Below, one piece after another: positions 47,701 through 58,149 of a stretch of DNA of 64,000 nt. The number at the start of each line of letters is the position of its first letter. Positions within the stretch are counted from its first letter, which is position 1. The position numbers were made by a program, and so were the translations under genes. Origin of the DNA: Siphonodentalium dalli (lineage: Eukaryota; Mollusca; Scaphopoda; Gadilida; Siphonodentaliidae); contig CP136063.1 in NCBI GenBank assembly GCA_032622095.1, positions 28,398,987-28,462,986 of the forward strand. Reading direction: 5' to 3'. The notes beneath the pieces were generated by a model that ran no database searches, had not been told where the DNA came from, and saw only the letters and a list, made by a program, of their open reading frames with translations.

Positions 47701-49302
47701 CTCTAAAATCAAGTGGTAATTTTAACGCAATTTTGACTGAGTTCTGGGCCAGATAGTATCCCGATAATGAAAAATAATAGATTTCTAAAATCGATATCTA
47801 ACAAATCTGAGCTTTGATGGGTGACTTCCTCGACTCGAATCAAATATTTTTGACCCCCGAAGCCATTGAAATAGTAATTGAGAGGAGTTTTATCGGATTG
47901 AGTCCCTTTAAAGGTGGATTTGAAATTAAACTGAAAAATAAATACATGTAGTATTATGTATCCTAAAGTAGATCATTGGAAATTTCAAAGGATGAACTCA
48001 TTGAAAATTGTATTAGGATATACATGTACCATATGACCAAGATACCAGACCAGAATGTACTAATTAATCACATATTTTTGCACATCTCCAACAATATGTG
48101 CTTTGACTGAACATTTGAATTGCAATTAAAATTTGTTGTTCAACAGACATTTCTTCAGGCCTACTTCTTTAAAGAGACTCAATGCCTTCAAAGTGGGGAC
48201 TCAATGCCTTCAAAGTAGGTCCATGCGAAATAAGATAAAAGTCTGCAAACACGCCATCATCAAATATAAAAAAATTAATTTATTGTATTATTATTTTCAT
48301 TGTTAATAAATCTGAGATCTTAGTGAGAATTTGCATGACAAAACCATTGTTATGTAAACATTTTACTGTTACAGTAGAATTACTGATAAAATCACTGCTA
48401 AAAAGTAAATTGTAACCAAGGAGACACTAAAATTGATCAATTGACAAAAAGGTCAAAGCATTGAAAAGTATTCTGAAAAGCGTATTCAGATTAAAATATT
48501 TAATCACTGTAACAGTTTTCAAATTCAAATACATATAATTATGTTATTGGAAGAACTATTAATGAATGTATGAACAAATTTTATCTATTTCTTTATGCTC
48601 TTGTCAGGAGTGATATTTTACAGACTTATATTCTGCACATTCACCCAATGAGAGTGACTTCGGTCCCTTTAAGAGCACCACAGGTCCCCAGAACAAAAAA
48701 TTGCCCCCCAATCAAACTTAAACCTATAACATAAAAGTTTTATTGGGGGGGGGGGGGGTAAAAAAAAATTCTGGAGACCTGTGAAGAGACTGTATATTTC
48801 AGGAACCAGTTAGCTGTGCTGCACCACAATGAAAATTGTAAGAGAAGTCAAGCAATGACATCAGCAGGGAATCTAAGGTGGTCAATTGTCCACAGAAAAT
48901 ATAAAGATGAGCCAACGTTGCGAAAAGTTATGTCATTACCCACATTTGGTGAGTTGAATTCGCAATCTGTCCATTCATTACATGAATATATCTGAAAATG
49001 TGTCATAAAACTCATATAATGAGTCATATATATGTTTCAGTGAAAAAATACAATATGATAAATAGCGTGTCCTGATTATTCATAGGATTAGAAAAAATAT
49101 TACATCGCTACTGACTGTTATTTCAGATTATGTTGAAAAATGCCTGAAAGCGGTGATGAAATCCATCAACAACAAACCAAAGAAACTCGCTCTAGCAGTA
49201 CCACCACATCTGTGTAGTAACAGAGAAAGAATTCCATTGGAAACCCTAATTTCAAAGCACAGGACAAGATTCAGGAAGAAGCCTGTCAAAACAAGCAGAT
49301 AG
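32788..49302 (+). CDS. THAP-domain transposase (Kolobok-like), 11 exons, 730 residues
   Basis: Exons: 32788-33002, 36845-37032, 37683-37793, 39248-39497, 39899-40183, 41341-41584, 45089-45266, 46381-46608, 47106-47277, 48803-48948, 49127-49302. Every junction has AG/GT and phases agree; the total of 2193 nt gives an open frame. Residues 1-70 form a THAP finger (CVAANC, WPKN, YLCSKHF). An acidic region follows (SDPDYTP), then a zinc-ribbon-like part (CTLC and CTGC) with WFSQPPPVKR and GNILLSALILFTGSIPSK. Candidate catalytic residues are D399 (AGDARCDSMGHSAK), D464 (SDAHRQVAKW) and E600 (GVESFHSLVNQF). The protein should bind and cut the element ends in the nucleus. Exon 11 ends in basic sequence. 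The basic frame at 39209-39430 is a shadow of acidic exon 4. Confidence 0.88.
33003..36844 (+). other. Transposase intron 1
   Basis: No gene is seen. It contains C-runs at 35055-35065 and 36163-36181 and several AT-rich tracts; short ORFs here have no recognisable content. Confidence 0.6.
37118..37300. repeat. Imperfect hairpins with tcttatatatgcgag / catatataaga
   Basis: Two adjacent stems with similar arms; related sequence recurs at 53195-53270. The flank gtgccagtgcattc also recurs near 38600. This is in intron 2. Confidence 0.6.
38061..38257. repeat. Hairpin MITE (family B), complete
   Basis: CAGTAATGCTCTAATTAATC...GATTAATTAGAGCATTACTG flanked by TA, with an inner stem TTAACCACAGC and ggaaagctctc at the turn. 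TA flanks suggest a Tc1/mariner-type element. Confidence 0.85.
38346..38589. repeat. Multi-palindromic cruciform element
   Basis: The outer arms (GGAAGCCAAATTGACATTTA and complement) enclose repeated palindromes built from AAGCGCAATAAGG and CCTTATTGCGCTT, including AAGGAATTCCTT centres. At least four nested stems fit. It is in intron 3. Confidence 0.9.
38883..39092. repeat. Hairpin MITE (family B)
   Basis: The same termini as 38061 with TA flanks; the inner sequence diverges by point changes. Just upstream of exon 4. Confidence 0.85.
41031..41273. repeat. Hairpin MITE (family B) with internal duplication
   Basis: CAGTAATGCCCTAAGTAATC...GGGCATTACTG. The right arm has an extra copy of the atgaatggcaa(c/t)aagccata segment. 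Its left end with 15 bases of flank is repeated at 41907-41951. Confidence 0.85.
42611..44904. repeat. 2.3 kb foldback element
   Basis: GTCCAGTGCATTTATG at the left is matched by its complement at the right, with TA flanks. The two arms of about 1.1 kb keep the same features in mirror order: gctggagt/tggtacat, aaaatcggcaaaaatcg, ttggtcaaatcatcaatt, tcgagttgtgtgc, actagattaaacacaaaata. They turn near 43770. It lies in intron 6, and the arms differ by scattered mutations. Confidence 0.85.
45392..45598. repeat. TTAA-flanked foldback (family C)
   Basis: AGGTACTCAATCCG at the left, aagtacct at the right, between TTAA sites; internal arms ttgattcaagtcgag and ctcgaatcaaat. Confidence 0.75.
45886..46187. 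repeat. Foldback (family D)
   Basis: ccgacactgaaggggtcactctcac...gtgagagtgatcccttcagcgatactg, with inner arms gaaaatgtgctg / gagcacatttt. Confidence 0.8.
47440..47907. repeat. TTAA-flanked foldback (family C), longer copy
   Basis: AGGTACTCAATCCG...CGGATTGAGTCCCT between TTAA at 47436-47439 and 47908-47911; long inner arms around gattcgagtcgagg. Confidence 0.8.
48668..48783. repeat. Short foldback
   Basis: cacaggtccccagaac...ctggagacctgtg with a C-run and G-run as part of the stem, immediately upstream of transposase exon 10. Confidence 0.75.
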
Positions 49303-50115
49303 ATAGCTTCATAATTTAAAAAAATGGACATAATGTCATGTTTTGTCAGAAGAAGCATTATGAAGTGGCCCCAATAGTATTCCATAGCTATGGTGTCCTG
49401 TTTCCGCCAAATACTTTTTTTCGCTTCCTTCGGTTTCTTCATGGCGAAATAATCTCAATTATTTTGGATCCTTTGCCATGAAGGAACCAAAGGAGGTGAA
49501 AAAAATCAAAAGATAGAAGCCAGAAATCAACTAACGAAAGGGAAAATACAGTAATGCCCAAAGTAAGTGACCACTTAACCACAGCAGAATTATGGGTAAT
49601 TTTTCAGGATTTAGTCAGAAATATGGCTCGTCGAGTGCTTTCCAATAAATGACAACAAGCCATATTTCCAACTAAATCCCGAAAAATTACCCATAATTCT
49701 GCTGTGGTTAAGTGGTCACTTACTTTGAGCATTACTGTACATGATTCTATTTCGCTTGCTTCATTTGGTTTTGTCACTTTCAGCGGTTCCTTCGAATGCT
49801 TCACAAAGTATCCGAAGCAAGTGTAGGAACTTCCGAAAACCAATAATCGAGAACCAAGAAATACTTTTGTCTTGGTTGTTGTTGTTGGGTTTCGACTGTT
49901 CCTTCACTTGCTTCGGATACTTCGCAAATCACTTTAAGGAACTGCTGAAAGTGAAAAAAACAACAAAATGTCGCCACGAAGAAACCAAAGAAAGCAAAAA
50001 AATACAAAATGAGGCAAGTGAAATGTGTTTCTGCTTTCATCGTTTTTTTTCGCTTGCTTCATTTGATTTTTTTGCTTCCTTCAGTTCCTTAGTGGCTTTA
50101 CAAACAAAATGACAT
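49303..50115. other. Interval between the two convergent genes
   Basis: It holds the family B hairpin at 49549-49737 and low-complexity sequence with repeated gcttccttcg / cgaagcaag patterns. No gene and no clear polyadenylation pair identified. Confidence 0.55.
49549..49737. repeat. Hairpin MITE (family B)
   Basis: CAGTAATGCCCAAAGTAAGTGACC...GGTCACTTACTTTGAGCATTACTG with TA flanks. Confidence 0.85.
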
Positions 50116-53100
50116 TCACTCAAGCACAGGAAGGCGGAATCCTCGGTAGTTGTCATCATCTTCTGGAAAGTGTGCACGAATACATGAAACAGCACAAGCA
50201 GGAAGGTTCACACGGTGATACTTAGCACAGTATCCCCAACCCCACCGCTGTAACTGACGATAAGCTGTGTGTCGGTATCTAGCAGGTTGGGGACCCTGGA
50301 AGGCTCTCTTCCCATACTGCTGGCGAAATGAAAGCCAGGCAACTTGTAGCACAAATCTATCCAGGCATAGGCTCTTAAATCCTGGACAGTTGGTAATACA
50401 ATTGTATTGAGCATCGTCAAGGTGATTCGCTTCTTCAATCTTTGATTTAATTTCCTCTATTTCCCAGCAACAGAGGCATTCTGGGGCTGTCTGGAGTACC
50501 TGACAATGTGAACAAGTACACCTGGAATAAAAAGAAAACTACTAGTCCAGTGCATTTATGAGAAAAAATGCCAAACCCGAACTAATTGTCACAGAATATT
50601 TGTTTGCTGGATAAGTAAAAATAATAAAGCGTCCAGTGTAGTGTCCGGAAATATTTTCCTGACCCCCCCCCCCCAAAATAATTAATATAATCTGCGAATT
50701 ATCTTCTGTTCTGGAAACATGAAAGTGAGGTCCACAAAATAGACATGACCAGCCCTGGGAATTATATATATTATATTGCCTAGGTAAAACAGAAATAGAA
50801 CCTCTTTAGCCAAAATGACTTCCTTAAATCACTATTTACATATATTGTCCTAAAATTGTTTCCATGGCACTGGGCCATTAACTAGCTACCCATAAGGGCA
50901 CTAGTTTTGGAGATGCTTTGTGGAATGTATATATATGATGAGTTGTGTCCTGGAAATGTTCTCCAAAATAACCAAGCATTTCAGGTTATTATTGAATCAT
51001 ATTGATTTGAGATGGCAATATTATTGCAAAATAGCCTAGGTAAAATCTGTTTTGCCAAGGCTGATCTCTTTCACCTAGGCAAAAATATTGCCTAGGCAAA
51101 TTTTCCTTAATTCCCAGGGCTGCATGAAATTGGAGGACTTCTGAAATTTGAATTGTTTGAATACATCCCTGAAATTCCATAAATTGATGATTTGACCAAT
51201 TTCCTTTTTCCATTTTTTTTTATTTTTAGCATGTTTATGGAGGGTTTTAGAGCAAAAAAATTTGTTGTAATTATTTCTAGGTAAAACCATAATTGTTCTG
51301 GACTATACTGTCTAGTCAGGGCTGTTACTAGCCTACTAGGATCATCAGTCACCTTAATGTGACAAAAATAACAACTGATTGATGTTTATTTTGTTAACAC
51401 AATCCAAATGCTTAAACTTGTTTAATAGTTTAATCGACTGTACTCACACAACATCAATTTAACTTTAACTCAATAACACTACTAAAGTATATTCATAAGA
51501 GCCATTTTATGTTATTTTTTCTGGTAAAATATCAGTCTCAAATGTTTGATATATACACACATATCTATACTTCTAAAAATAGTAACATTTGTTGAACCAT
51601 ACTCTGTTACTATTAAGGGGATACTGTCCACTAAATCCAGCCATTTATGAGACCATCTCATTTTATGTTCTGCAGAATATAATAACAAATGAATTTGAGC
51701 TATAAATAAGTGCAAAATACACTCATTTATTTTATGAAAGATGCAAACAACATGGTAATTATAATGAAATTGAATTAGCGACTGGAGCCAAAAAATTCAT
51801 TTTGATTATAATTACCATGTTGTTTTACATCGTTCATAGAACAAACGAGTGCATTTTTCACTAATCCATGGCTCAAATTCATTCATTTGTTGCATATATT
51901 CAATTGAGTATAATAGGAGATGGTCTCATAAATGACCGGATTTAGTGTACAATACACCTACTACAATGAGTGAATTTAAAAAAAAAATCTACTCAACTAG
52001 TATGTGTTTCTGTTGATCAATAACTATCAGAATGAGTTTATTATATTTTAGTGCATTGATCTACAATTCTACATGCATGTCGTCCAAAATATAAATCTAA
52101 TTAAATGCTCGAATCTTGCGAGCATGACTTCAATACTGTAATTTGTTTTAGTTCAAGTTTTATATTATTATGCATGTACCAGTACCAGTATTGTTGTTTT
52201 GTAAGAATGTGGTTTCAGATAGATGAGATAGGATTCAAGTTTACTTGTATTCTGTATAATTATGATCCATCATCATCACAAAAGCAATATTAGGGTCGGC
52301 AGATATTTTTATGGTTGGTCGGAAACAAGTATTTTTTGTTTGACTCAACTGATGGAAGAATCTATTTAGTGAAGAGTTAATATTATTGTCACTAACGCTG
52401 AAGGGGCCACTCTCACCAAAAATAGTGCTCAAGGGTACACAGGATTTTAAAATGTGCTGAAGGATACAATCAGTCTCTAACAGAATATCATGGCAGATAT
52501 GAAAACTAAATGCCATTTAGAACGACATTTCAAACCCTGTGTACGCTTCAGCACATTTTCAAATCCTGTGTACCCTTCAACACTTTTTTCGGTGAGAGTG
52601 ACCTCTTCAGCATCACTAACCATATATTACTTGTTATAAAATAAACTGGTACCTTACAAAAGAGTTGGGCTACTTTTTTCTGACATGAAATACCAGAATG
52701 GAAATTCCAATATGCTTTTGTGTTAAATTTATAATACATTACCGGTACTAGTCAGTCCTTCCCAGGAGACGGGAGTGATTGCACTCGCATCCGTACGCAC
52801 TGATAATTTTTAAATCACGGGTGCTAAATTTTGCACGCGTCCGTCATCTCAAAATAATAATGGAGACTATAATTGTGGGTTCAATAGTGAACTATTTGAA
52901 GGTTTATTTAGATCTTTACCATCTCAGTTCAACGATGGCATATTAAAGTGTAACTAAACATAGGTCTATTCCACAATGACTTTTTGTTTTAGAAAAACCC
53001 AACTTATATTATAGTATGGATGCAATATTACACCCGTCTTCTGAATTACGGGAGAAAATAAATGCTCTCGCTGTGTTTTCCTCGTGGGAAGGACTGCTAG

Positions 53101-54370
53101 TACATTCTTTGCGGATTATAAATGGCACAGGGTCTACAAGGCTTATTTTTACCCTTTCATGACTGGAGCTTACTGAAATTTTGTGAAAAACCCTGTACCA
53201 ATGCTTTCTGTTATATATGTCAGTCTCTCATAGGGGGTCAGGGAGACTCGCATATATACTAGTTTAAAGCGAATCAAATGCTGAATCAATTCAGTCAACA
53301 CTGAAAATTGAAAAGTTTCGCGAGAATCATTTTGAGAATCGATTCGGTGATTCCCATCGGATCTTATGGATTTGTGAGTATTCAATAATGAGATATGTGT
53401 GCAGTTTAACCTGTCCACAACTTCCAAGGGTTATTTTGATCAACAGTTTTTGGCAATAATCTGGATACAATTGGTTTCTGTATAGCCTATAGACAAATAT
53501 TGCTATACAGAAACAATTTGTATGCCAAAATAAATTCAAAAAACAAATTAAAATTTTAATTTTAATTTTTTTCAAAATATTTAATTTTCTTTTTATATCT
53601 GTTTATATCAGCATAAAATATGATGGTAAGCAGTTACGGACATGGGTCAGTGGGTTTATCAGAAACATCATTTCATGGTTAATTTCTTTTTAGGCCTGAT
53701 AAATTTTTACAATTAAAATATTTTTTATAATTTTTTTCAAGAATTACCACTTGACCTACTTTTGAAAAAAATAAAGTAAATAAATTCAATAAGATCAACA
53801 ATTCAACATGGAATAAGTACTAAGCAGCTGTAAATTGTAATGCGAAATATAATACTGAATATATATATATATATTATATACATACATATAGTAATAATTT
53901 TACTATATACCACTTCATGTTACACCAAGAAATATTTGAACTCTTGAATCTGTAGTGTAACTTTTGCTCTGACAGCCTCTGGTAATTTGCAATGAATTTG
54001 ACAGGAAACACCATGTCAATGAACGATTCTTTCGAAATTGGTCATATTTAATATTATGTATTGATACTTATAAAATATGCAGTGATAAAATAAATTCATA
54101 GTCAGTATTATATTTCGTAGAACTGTACAGCACTAGTTAGTTTAAATTTGCGAAAACGAAAAAATGGCGTTTTCAAATTGTTGACAAACTAACAACAGAC
54201 TAAAATAATCACCATTCTGCAATCAAAGCAGGGTCCATGCGACGAATTACTGCCGGATCGTCGGACACTGGTCTCTCTCCGATTTCTGGAGGATCATTTT
54301 CTTCTGGTTCAAAAGAGGCTAGATCGAAATCGTCTTCAAGTTCAACGCGAATATTATCAGATTCTGCCAT
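50116..54370 (-). CDS. P2X7 C-terminal (ballast, zinc-binding) domain protein, 2 exons, 187 residues
   Basis: Exon 1 is 54370-54213 and exon 2 is 50521-50116, joined AG/GT in phase 2 to a 564-nt frame. Residues 1-50 are very acidic (ELEDDFDLASFEPEEND). From W53 the cysteine-rich domain starts: C54-x-C56-x2-C59, C68-x-CC71, C94-x3-C98, C105. It is followed by RHTAYRQLQRWGWG, then LPACAVSCIRAHFPE, the characteristic end of the P2X7 C-terminal family (YRQF..W, R.V.PSC.V..IR..FP). In vertebrate P2X7 this domain is cytoplasmic and coordinates zinc; here no channel segments exist. The gene converges on the transposase and starts near the right end of the element. The longer ATG at 54436 lies inside the CRE motif and is unlikely to be used. 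Function in the transposon is unknown. Confidence 0.85.
50545..51303. repeat. Second copy of the GTCCAGTGCATTTATG foldback family
   Basis: The same termini as 42611-44904 with TA flanks and related inner sequences (gaccaatttcctttttcc, aaaaccataa), but shorter. It begins 24 bases upstream of the ballast gene's exon 2. Confidence 0.75.
51618..51948. repeat. Foldback (family E)
   Basis: gatactgtccactaaatcc...ggatttagtgtac, with arms gagaccatct/agatggtctc and caacatggtaattataat with its complement at the centre. Confidence 0.8.
52388..52620. repeat. Foldback (family D), second copy
   Basis: gtcactaacgctgaagggg...cctcttcagcatcac, related to 45886-46187. Confidence 0.8.
52621..54212 (-). other. 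Distal part of the ballast-gene intron
   Basis: AT-rich, no gene. Contains a hairpin-like remnant at 53195-53270 and an AT microsatellite near 53860. Confidence 0.6.
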
Positions 54371-54420
54371 TTTCCGCAGCACGTTGTCAGTGACGCAAAG
54401 CAGAACTGTGCATTTGTGTT

Positions 54421-54439
54421 CCCTCCGTGACGTCATGTC
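54421..54439 (-). promoter_or_regulatory. CRE-containing motif, right copy
   Basis: The reverse complement reads GACATGACGTCACGGAGGG, identical to 32703-32721, 51 bases upstream of the ballast-gene ATG and 195 from the right end. Confidence 0.65.
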
Positions 54440-55312
54440 ACGTGCTCATCCAGTAGCCATGTGCGCGCAGTGCAAAATGAAAACAAATCTTCGGCGGCTG
54501 TTTTGTTCCCAAGATATAAAAAATAATTGCGGTATATTTTGACGGGATTTTTTGGCGGATTTGTGTTAAGGGGACTTAGATACACACGGGATGATATATC
54601 AATACTCAAATTAGGTTACAGTTCAGCTGGACTTTAAAGAGATAATCCATCCTCCATTGATAGAAGACTTTCCTGACAAGGGTTTTCAGTTCATATTTAT
54701 TATCACATTGATCGATATATTTCGAATTGCGAATGAATAGAAACACGCCTTGCCTTGTTCAGCAGAATATCCGTTTAAAAGAGTTTTCCAACTTCGACAA
54801 TGTTATCTCACCTCAAAATATACGCGTTTACAGAACCACAATCGGCGTGATGTGTAAGAAATTCAACGCTGCCACGTGTTGGGGTGTCACCTATAATTGT
54901 CTATCCTTCTATTTTATTCTTTAGTATATATTTTAAAAATATTTTTCTGCAAGTTCCCGGTGTATAAATCATGTTGCGTAAGAGATAATCCTTCTTTTAA
55001 AAAGTCACTTCACATAGTATATTTCTACCATGGGACATACACGATAAGCATAATACACGACAATTTTTTCCTAAGAGATATATTTGTTGCCAACCCAATG
55101 ACCACCAAAAAATCGCTTGTTTTAAAAACTATTCCTAAGAATTTAATTTAGGTGAATAATATGTTATGTACCCCCAATGATAGACATTTTCTTATTTAAA
55201 ATGCAAAAACCTGTTTATTATTGTTGATGATGCCAGTGAACATGTTGCAAAGAACAAGTATGTATCTTTTTGGAGTACTTTTCGGAACACATGTACCCCC
55301 GAGTCCAAACGC

Positions 55313-55579
55313 CTAAATGATTTCCTGTTTCACATCGATGTCCATAGCACTGTCCCAAACAACGACTGGTGTACAAGCCTGGTATCCATGGCAACTGTTT
55401 ATACCTGGATCATTACAACGCGTGTTGCTACCGGTAACTTTAGTTATAATTGTATCAGATTCCACTTTGTATTTCACCATGCTACGATTGTCATATATAT
55501 CATTACCGACTTCATTTCGGCTGAAATCTATTACGTACAATAATAGGAGTCTACTGGATAGTGCAATGATACCAAGCAC
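55313..55579 (-). pseudogene. Block-gene 3' remnant
   Basis: Near-identical to 9477-9737, with an extra six bases (accggt) that add two residues before SNTRCNDPGIN. Ends DIDVKQEII and stop. Confidence 0.6.
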
Positions 55580-55608
55580 GAAAGGTCTCTAGACTTACAC
55601 ATGCATTA

Positions 55609-55803
<195 letters not shown>

Positions 55804-56019
55804 TTAAAACTATTCCAAGATGACTTTAGGTGAATAATATGTTACATGTGCCCCAGATGATAGTCATTTTCTGGTTTAAAATGCAAAAACATCACTGGAA
55901 ACGTTTAATAGAAACTTATTTTTTATTGTTGATGATGCTAGTGAACATGTTGCAAAGAACAAGTATGTATCTTTTTGGGGTACTTTTCGGAACACATGTA
56001 CCCCCGAGTCCAAACGCCT

Positions 56020-56280
56020 AAACGATTTCCTGTTTCACATCGATATCCATAGCACTGTCCCAAACAACGACTGGCATACAAACCTGGTATCCATGATAAC
56101 TGTTTATACCTGGATCATTACAACGTGTGTTGCTAACTTTAGTTATAATTGTATCAGATTCCACTTTTTATTTCACTATGCTACGATTGTCATATATATC
56201 ATTACAGACTTCATTTCGGTTGAAATCTATTACGTACAACAATAGCAGTCTACTGGATTGGGCGATGATACCAAGCACGA
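56020..56280 (-). pseudogene. Second block-gene 3' remnant
   Basis: Collinear with 10180-10440; the C-terminal reading is present with substitutions. Confidence 0.55.
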
Positions 56281-57157
56281 AAGGTCTCTAGACTTACAAA
56301 TGTATTAAATGTTCGTTTTATAAGTCATGTCTCCATTCCTTTGGATCATATCTAATATATATTTTGGGACTACTGTCTGTTTGTTTGTCTGTCTGTTAAC
56401 TATGGCCTGGAAAACTGCCCGACGGATTTTGACGAAATTTGATACCAGGGGTAATTTTTTCCAGGGGGTGTTTTAGACGGGTCAAATCGTGACCCGACCT
56501 GACCTTGACCTTCAAAAGGGTCAATTCAATGACAAATTGGGTAAAACGGGACGGATTTCGACGAGTACTTTTGTTGGGTACTTCTGTCCGGGGAGTGTTT
56601 TGGACGGGTCAAATCGTGACCCTGACCTTCATTTTGTTTATGTGGAGTTGCCTTGTGTTTAAATGATATGTATCTTATTGCAACTGCCCCGTGTGGATGT
56701 AATTGGTAAACTGTTTGTACATGTATATGTTGCACGAAAATTGTCAACAGTTATATTTGTTCTGTTCAATATTTTGGTATAAGGTTTCAAAACAATTTTG
56801 TCTTTTGGCGTAAGGGGCCGTTTCCAAAAAAAATTGTGTTTGCTAGACAGGACAGAATCATTTGGTAAATACACAGAACGACACGATGTGTAAATGGGTT
56901 TGTCGATACGACACGAGTGCTGTCGCGGAAGGATAGAACGAGATGCGAACGTCATGTACGTCATTTTACGTCATTTTACGTCAAAGAGATGCCTATGGAA
57001 CGTACGTTCCATACGGATTTGTAAATATGGAACGGCAATAACACCCTACTTCTAGGAACAAGCGTGTAATAAATCCCAATAATCCTTGAATTTTTTTTTA
57101 AGTTGCGAACATATTTGGAATGTTTCCTGTCCGTTGGGGAAAATGACCTCCTGATTG
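56281..57157. other. Non-coding tract, copy of 10441-11280
   Basis: Same T/G-rich and gacgggtcaaatcgtgaccc segments; no gene. Confidence 0.6.
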
Positions 57158-57250
57158 TGTTACAGTGATTGTTCCTCTGTCTGGCGGCAGAACCTCCCTA
57201 GATACATCGGTGTTACAGTGGTTGTTCCTGTTTGGCGGCAGATCCTCCCT
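57158..57250. repeat. Minisatellite, two copies
   Basis: The 55-bp unit of 11281-11475, with only two copies here. Confidence 0.8.
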
Positions 57251-57413
57251 AGGTGCCACTGGGGTTATCATCCTATGAGCTCTGCCCAAACTCTATGTGC
57301 GGAACCACCCAATCATAGCGCAGCGCTAATTTACGAAGAATCGTCATTCTGCCCTCATTTTCTGCTCGTCATCGGAATCTAAGATTTTTTCCAATTCTCC
57401 TCCGAAGAACAAA

Positions 57414-58091
57414 TTAAATGTCACAAACTCCTTTTGGAGAGATGTATGTGGGCTCATCTCCGGTGTGGATTCTTGTATGTGTCGCCAAAGTGCGCGATTC
57501 ACAAAATGATTTCCCGCATATATCACAACCGTAAGGCTTATCTCCCGTGTGGATTCTCTTATGTGTCACTAAGTTACTCGATTGATTAAATGATTTCCCG
57601 CATATATCACAATCGTAAGGTTTATCTCCGGTGTGTATTCTCTTATGTTTCAACAAGCTGCCCGATTCTTTAAATGATTTCCTACATATGTCACAATGGT
57701 AAGGCTTATCTCCAGTGTGGATTCTCTTATGTTTCAACAAGCTGCCCGATTCTTTAAATGGTTTCCCGCATATGTCACAATGGTAAGGCTTATCTCCAGT
57801 GTGGATTCTCTTGTGTGTCACCAAGTGGCTCGATTGATTGAATGATTTCCCGCATATATCACAATGGTGAGGCTTATCTCCGGTGTGTATTCTCTTATGT
57901 ATCACCAAGTCGCTCGATCGATTAAATGATTCCCCGCATATATCACACCAGTAAAGCTTATCACCGGTGTGTATTCTCTTATGTCTCAGCAAGTTGCCAG
58001 ATTGGGTGAACGATTTCCCACAGACGTCACAATGATGCCGTTTATTGCCTGTGTAGGCGGTCTCATTAACATTAAGGTTAGAATCTCCCAT
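57414..58091 (-). CDS. C2H2 zinc-finger protein, 7 fingers
   Basis: A single-exon 225-residue frame from MGDSNLNVNETAYTG with seven C2H2 fingers and TGDKP/TGDKL linkers, ending THTRIHTGDEPTYISPKGVCDI exactly as the 12-finger gene does. Fingers 4 and 5 are near-identical neighbours (FKESGSLLKH), showing single-finger duplication. Finger 2 has E for K in CGESF. Compared with the 12-finger paralog, one five-finger block is absent. DNA binding is inferred from the family; the binding array clearly differs between paralogs. Confidence 0.87.
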   Translation of the reverse strand: MGDSNLNVNETAYTGNKRHHCDVCGKSFTQSGNLLRHKRIHTGDKLYWCDICGESFNRSSDLVIHKRIHTGDKPHHCDICGKSFNQSSHLVTHKRIHTGDKPYHCDICGKPFKESGSLLKHKRIHTGDKPYHCDICRKSFKESGSLLKHKRIHTGDKPYDCDICGKSFNQSSNLVTHKRIHTGDKPYGCDICGKSFCESRTLATHTRIHTGDEPTYISPKGVCDI

Positions 58092-58138
58092 CGTGTGCGG
58101 GATTTGTCAGTCAGCTGTATATCTCTTGAAGCGACAGT

Positions 58139-58149
58139 CTATATATAGC
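58139..58149 (-). promoter_or_regulatory. TATA box of the 7-finger gene
   Basis: CTATATATAGA on minus, about 50 bases upstream of the ATG, conserved in the paralogs. Confidence 0.6.

Larger units (their letters stand above)
32502..54633. mobile_element. 22.1 kb Kolobok-like DNA transposon with two intact convergent genes
   Basis: The inverted termini AGTCCAGCTGAA (32502-32513 and, reversed, 54622-54633) are flanked by TTAA at 32498-32501 and 54634-54637. The family A MITE consensus shows the uninterrupted site (ttgttatTTAAagagataatcc). Inside are a THAP transposase gene on plus and a P2X7-ballast-domain gene on minus. THAP plus TTAA is the known signature of the Kolobok superfamily. Both genes have full open frames and consensus splice sites, so the element may be, or until recently was, active. 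Most of its length is intron filled with MITEs. Confidence 0.88.
32015..54654 (+). mobile_element. Family A MITE split by the 22 kb element
   Basis: The left part AGGTGGATTATCTC starts after TTAA at 32011-32014 and runs to 32501. The right part (AGAGATAATCCATCC) continues at 54638-54654. Its left flank is the zinc-finger block end (gtgccagTTAA), whereas its right flank is the block beginning (ttgatagaag), so it sits at the junction of two tandem blocks. Confidence 0.8.

Noticed and set aside
50116..54370. A host P2X7 receptor gene
   Set aside because: No transmembrane or ATP-binding segments are encoded; the two exons make a complete small protein with an acidic N-terminus and lie inside a transposon with defined ends.
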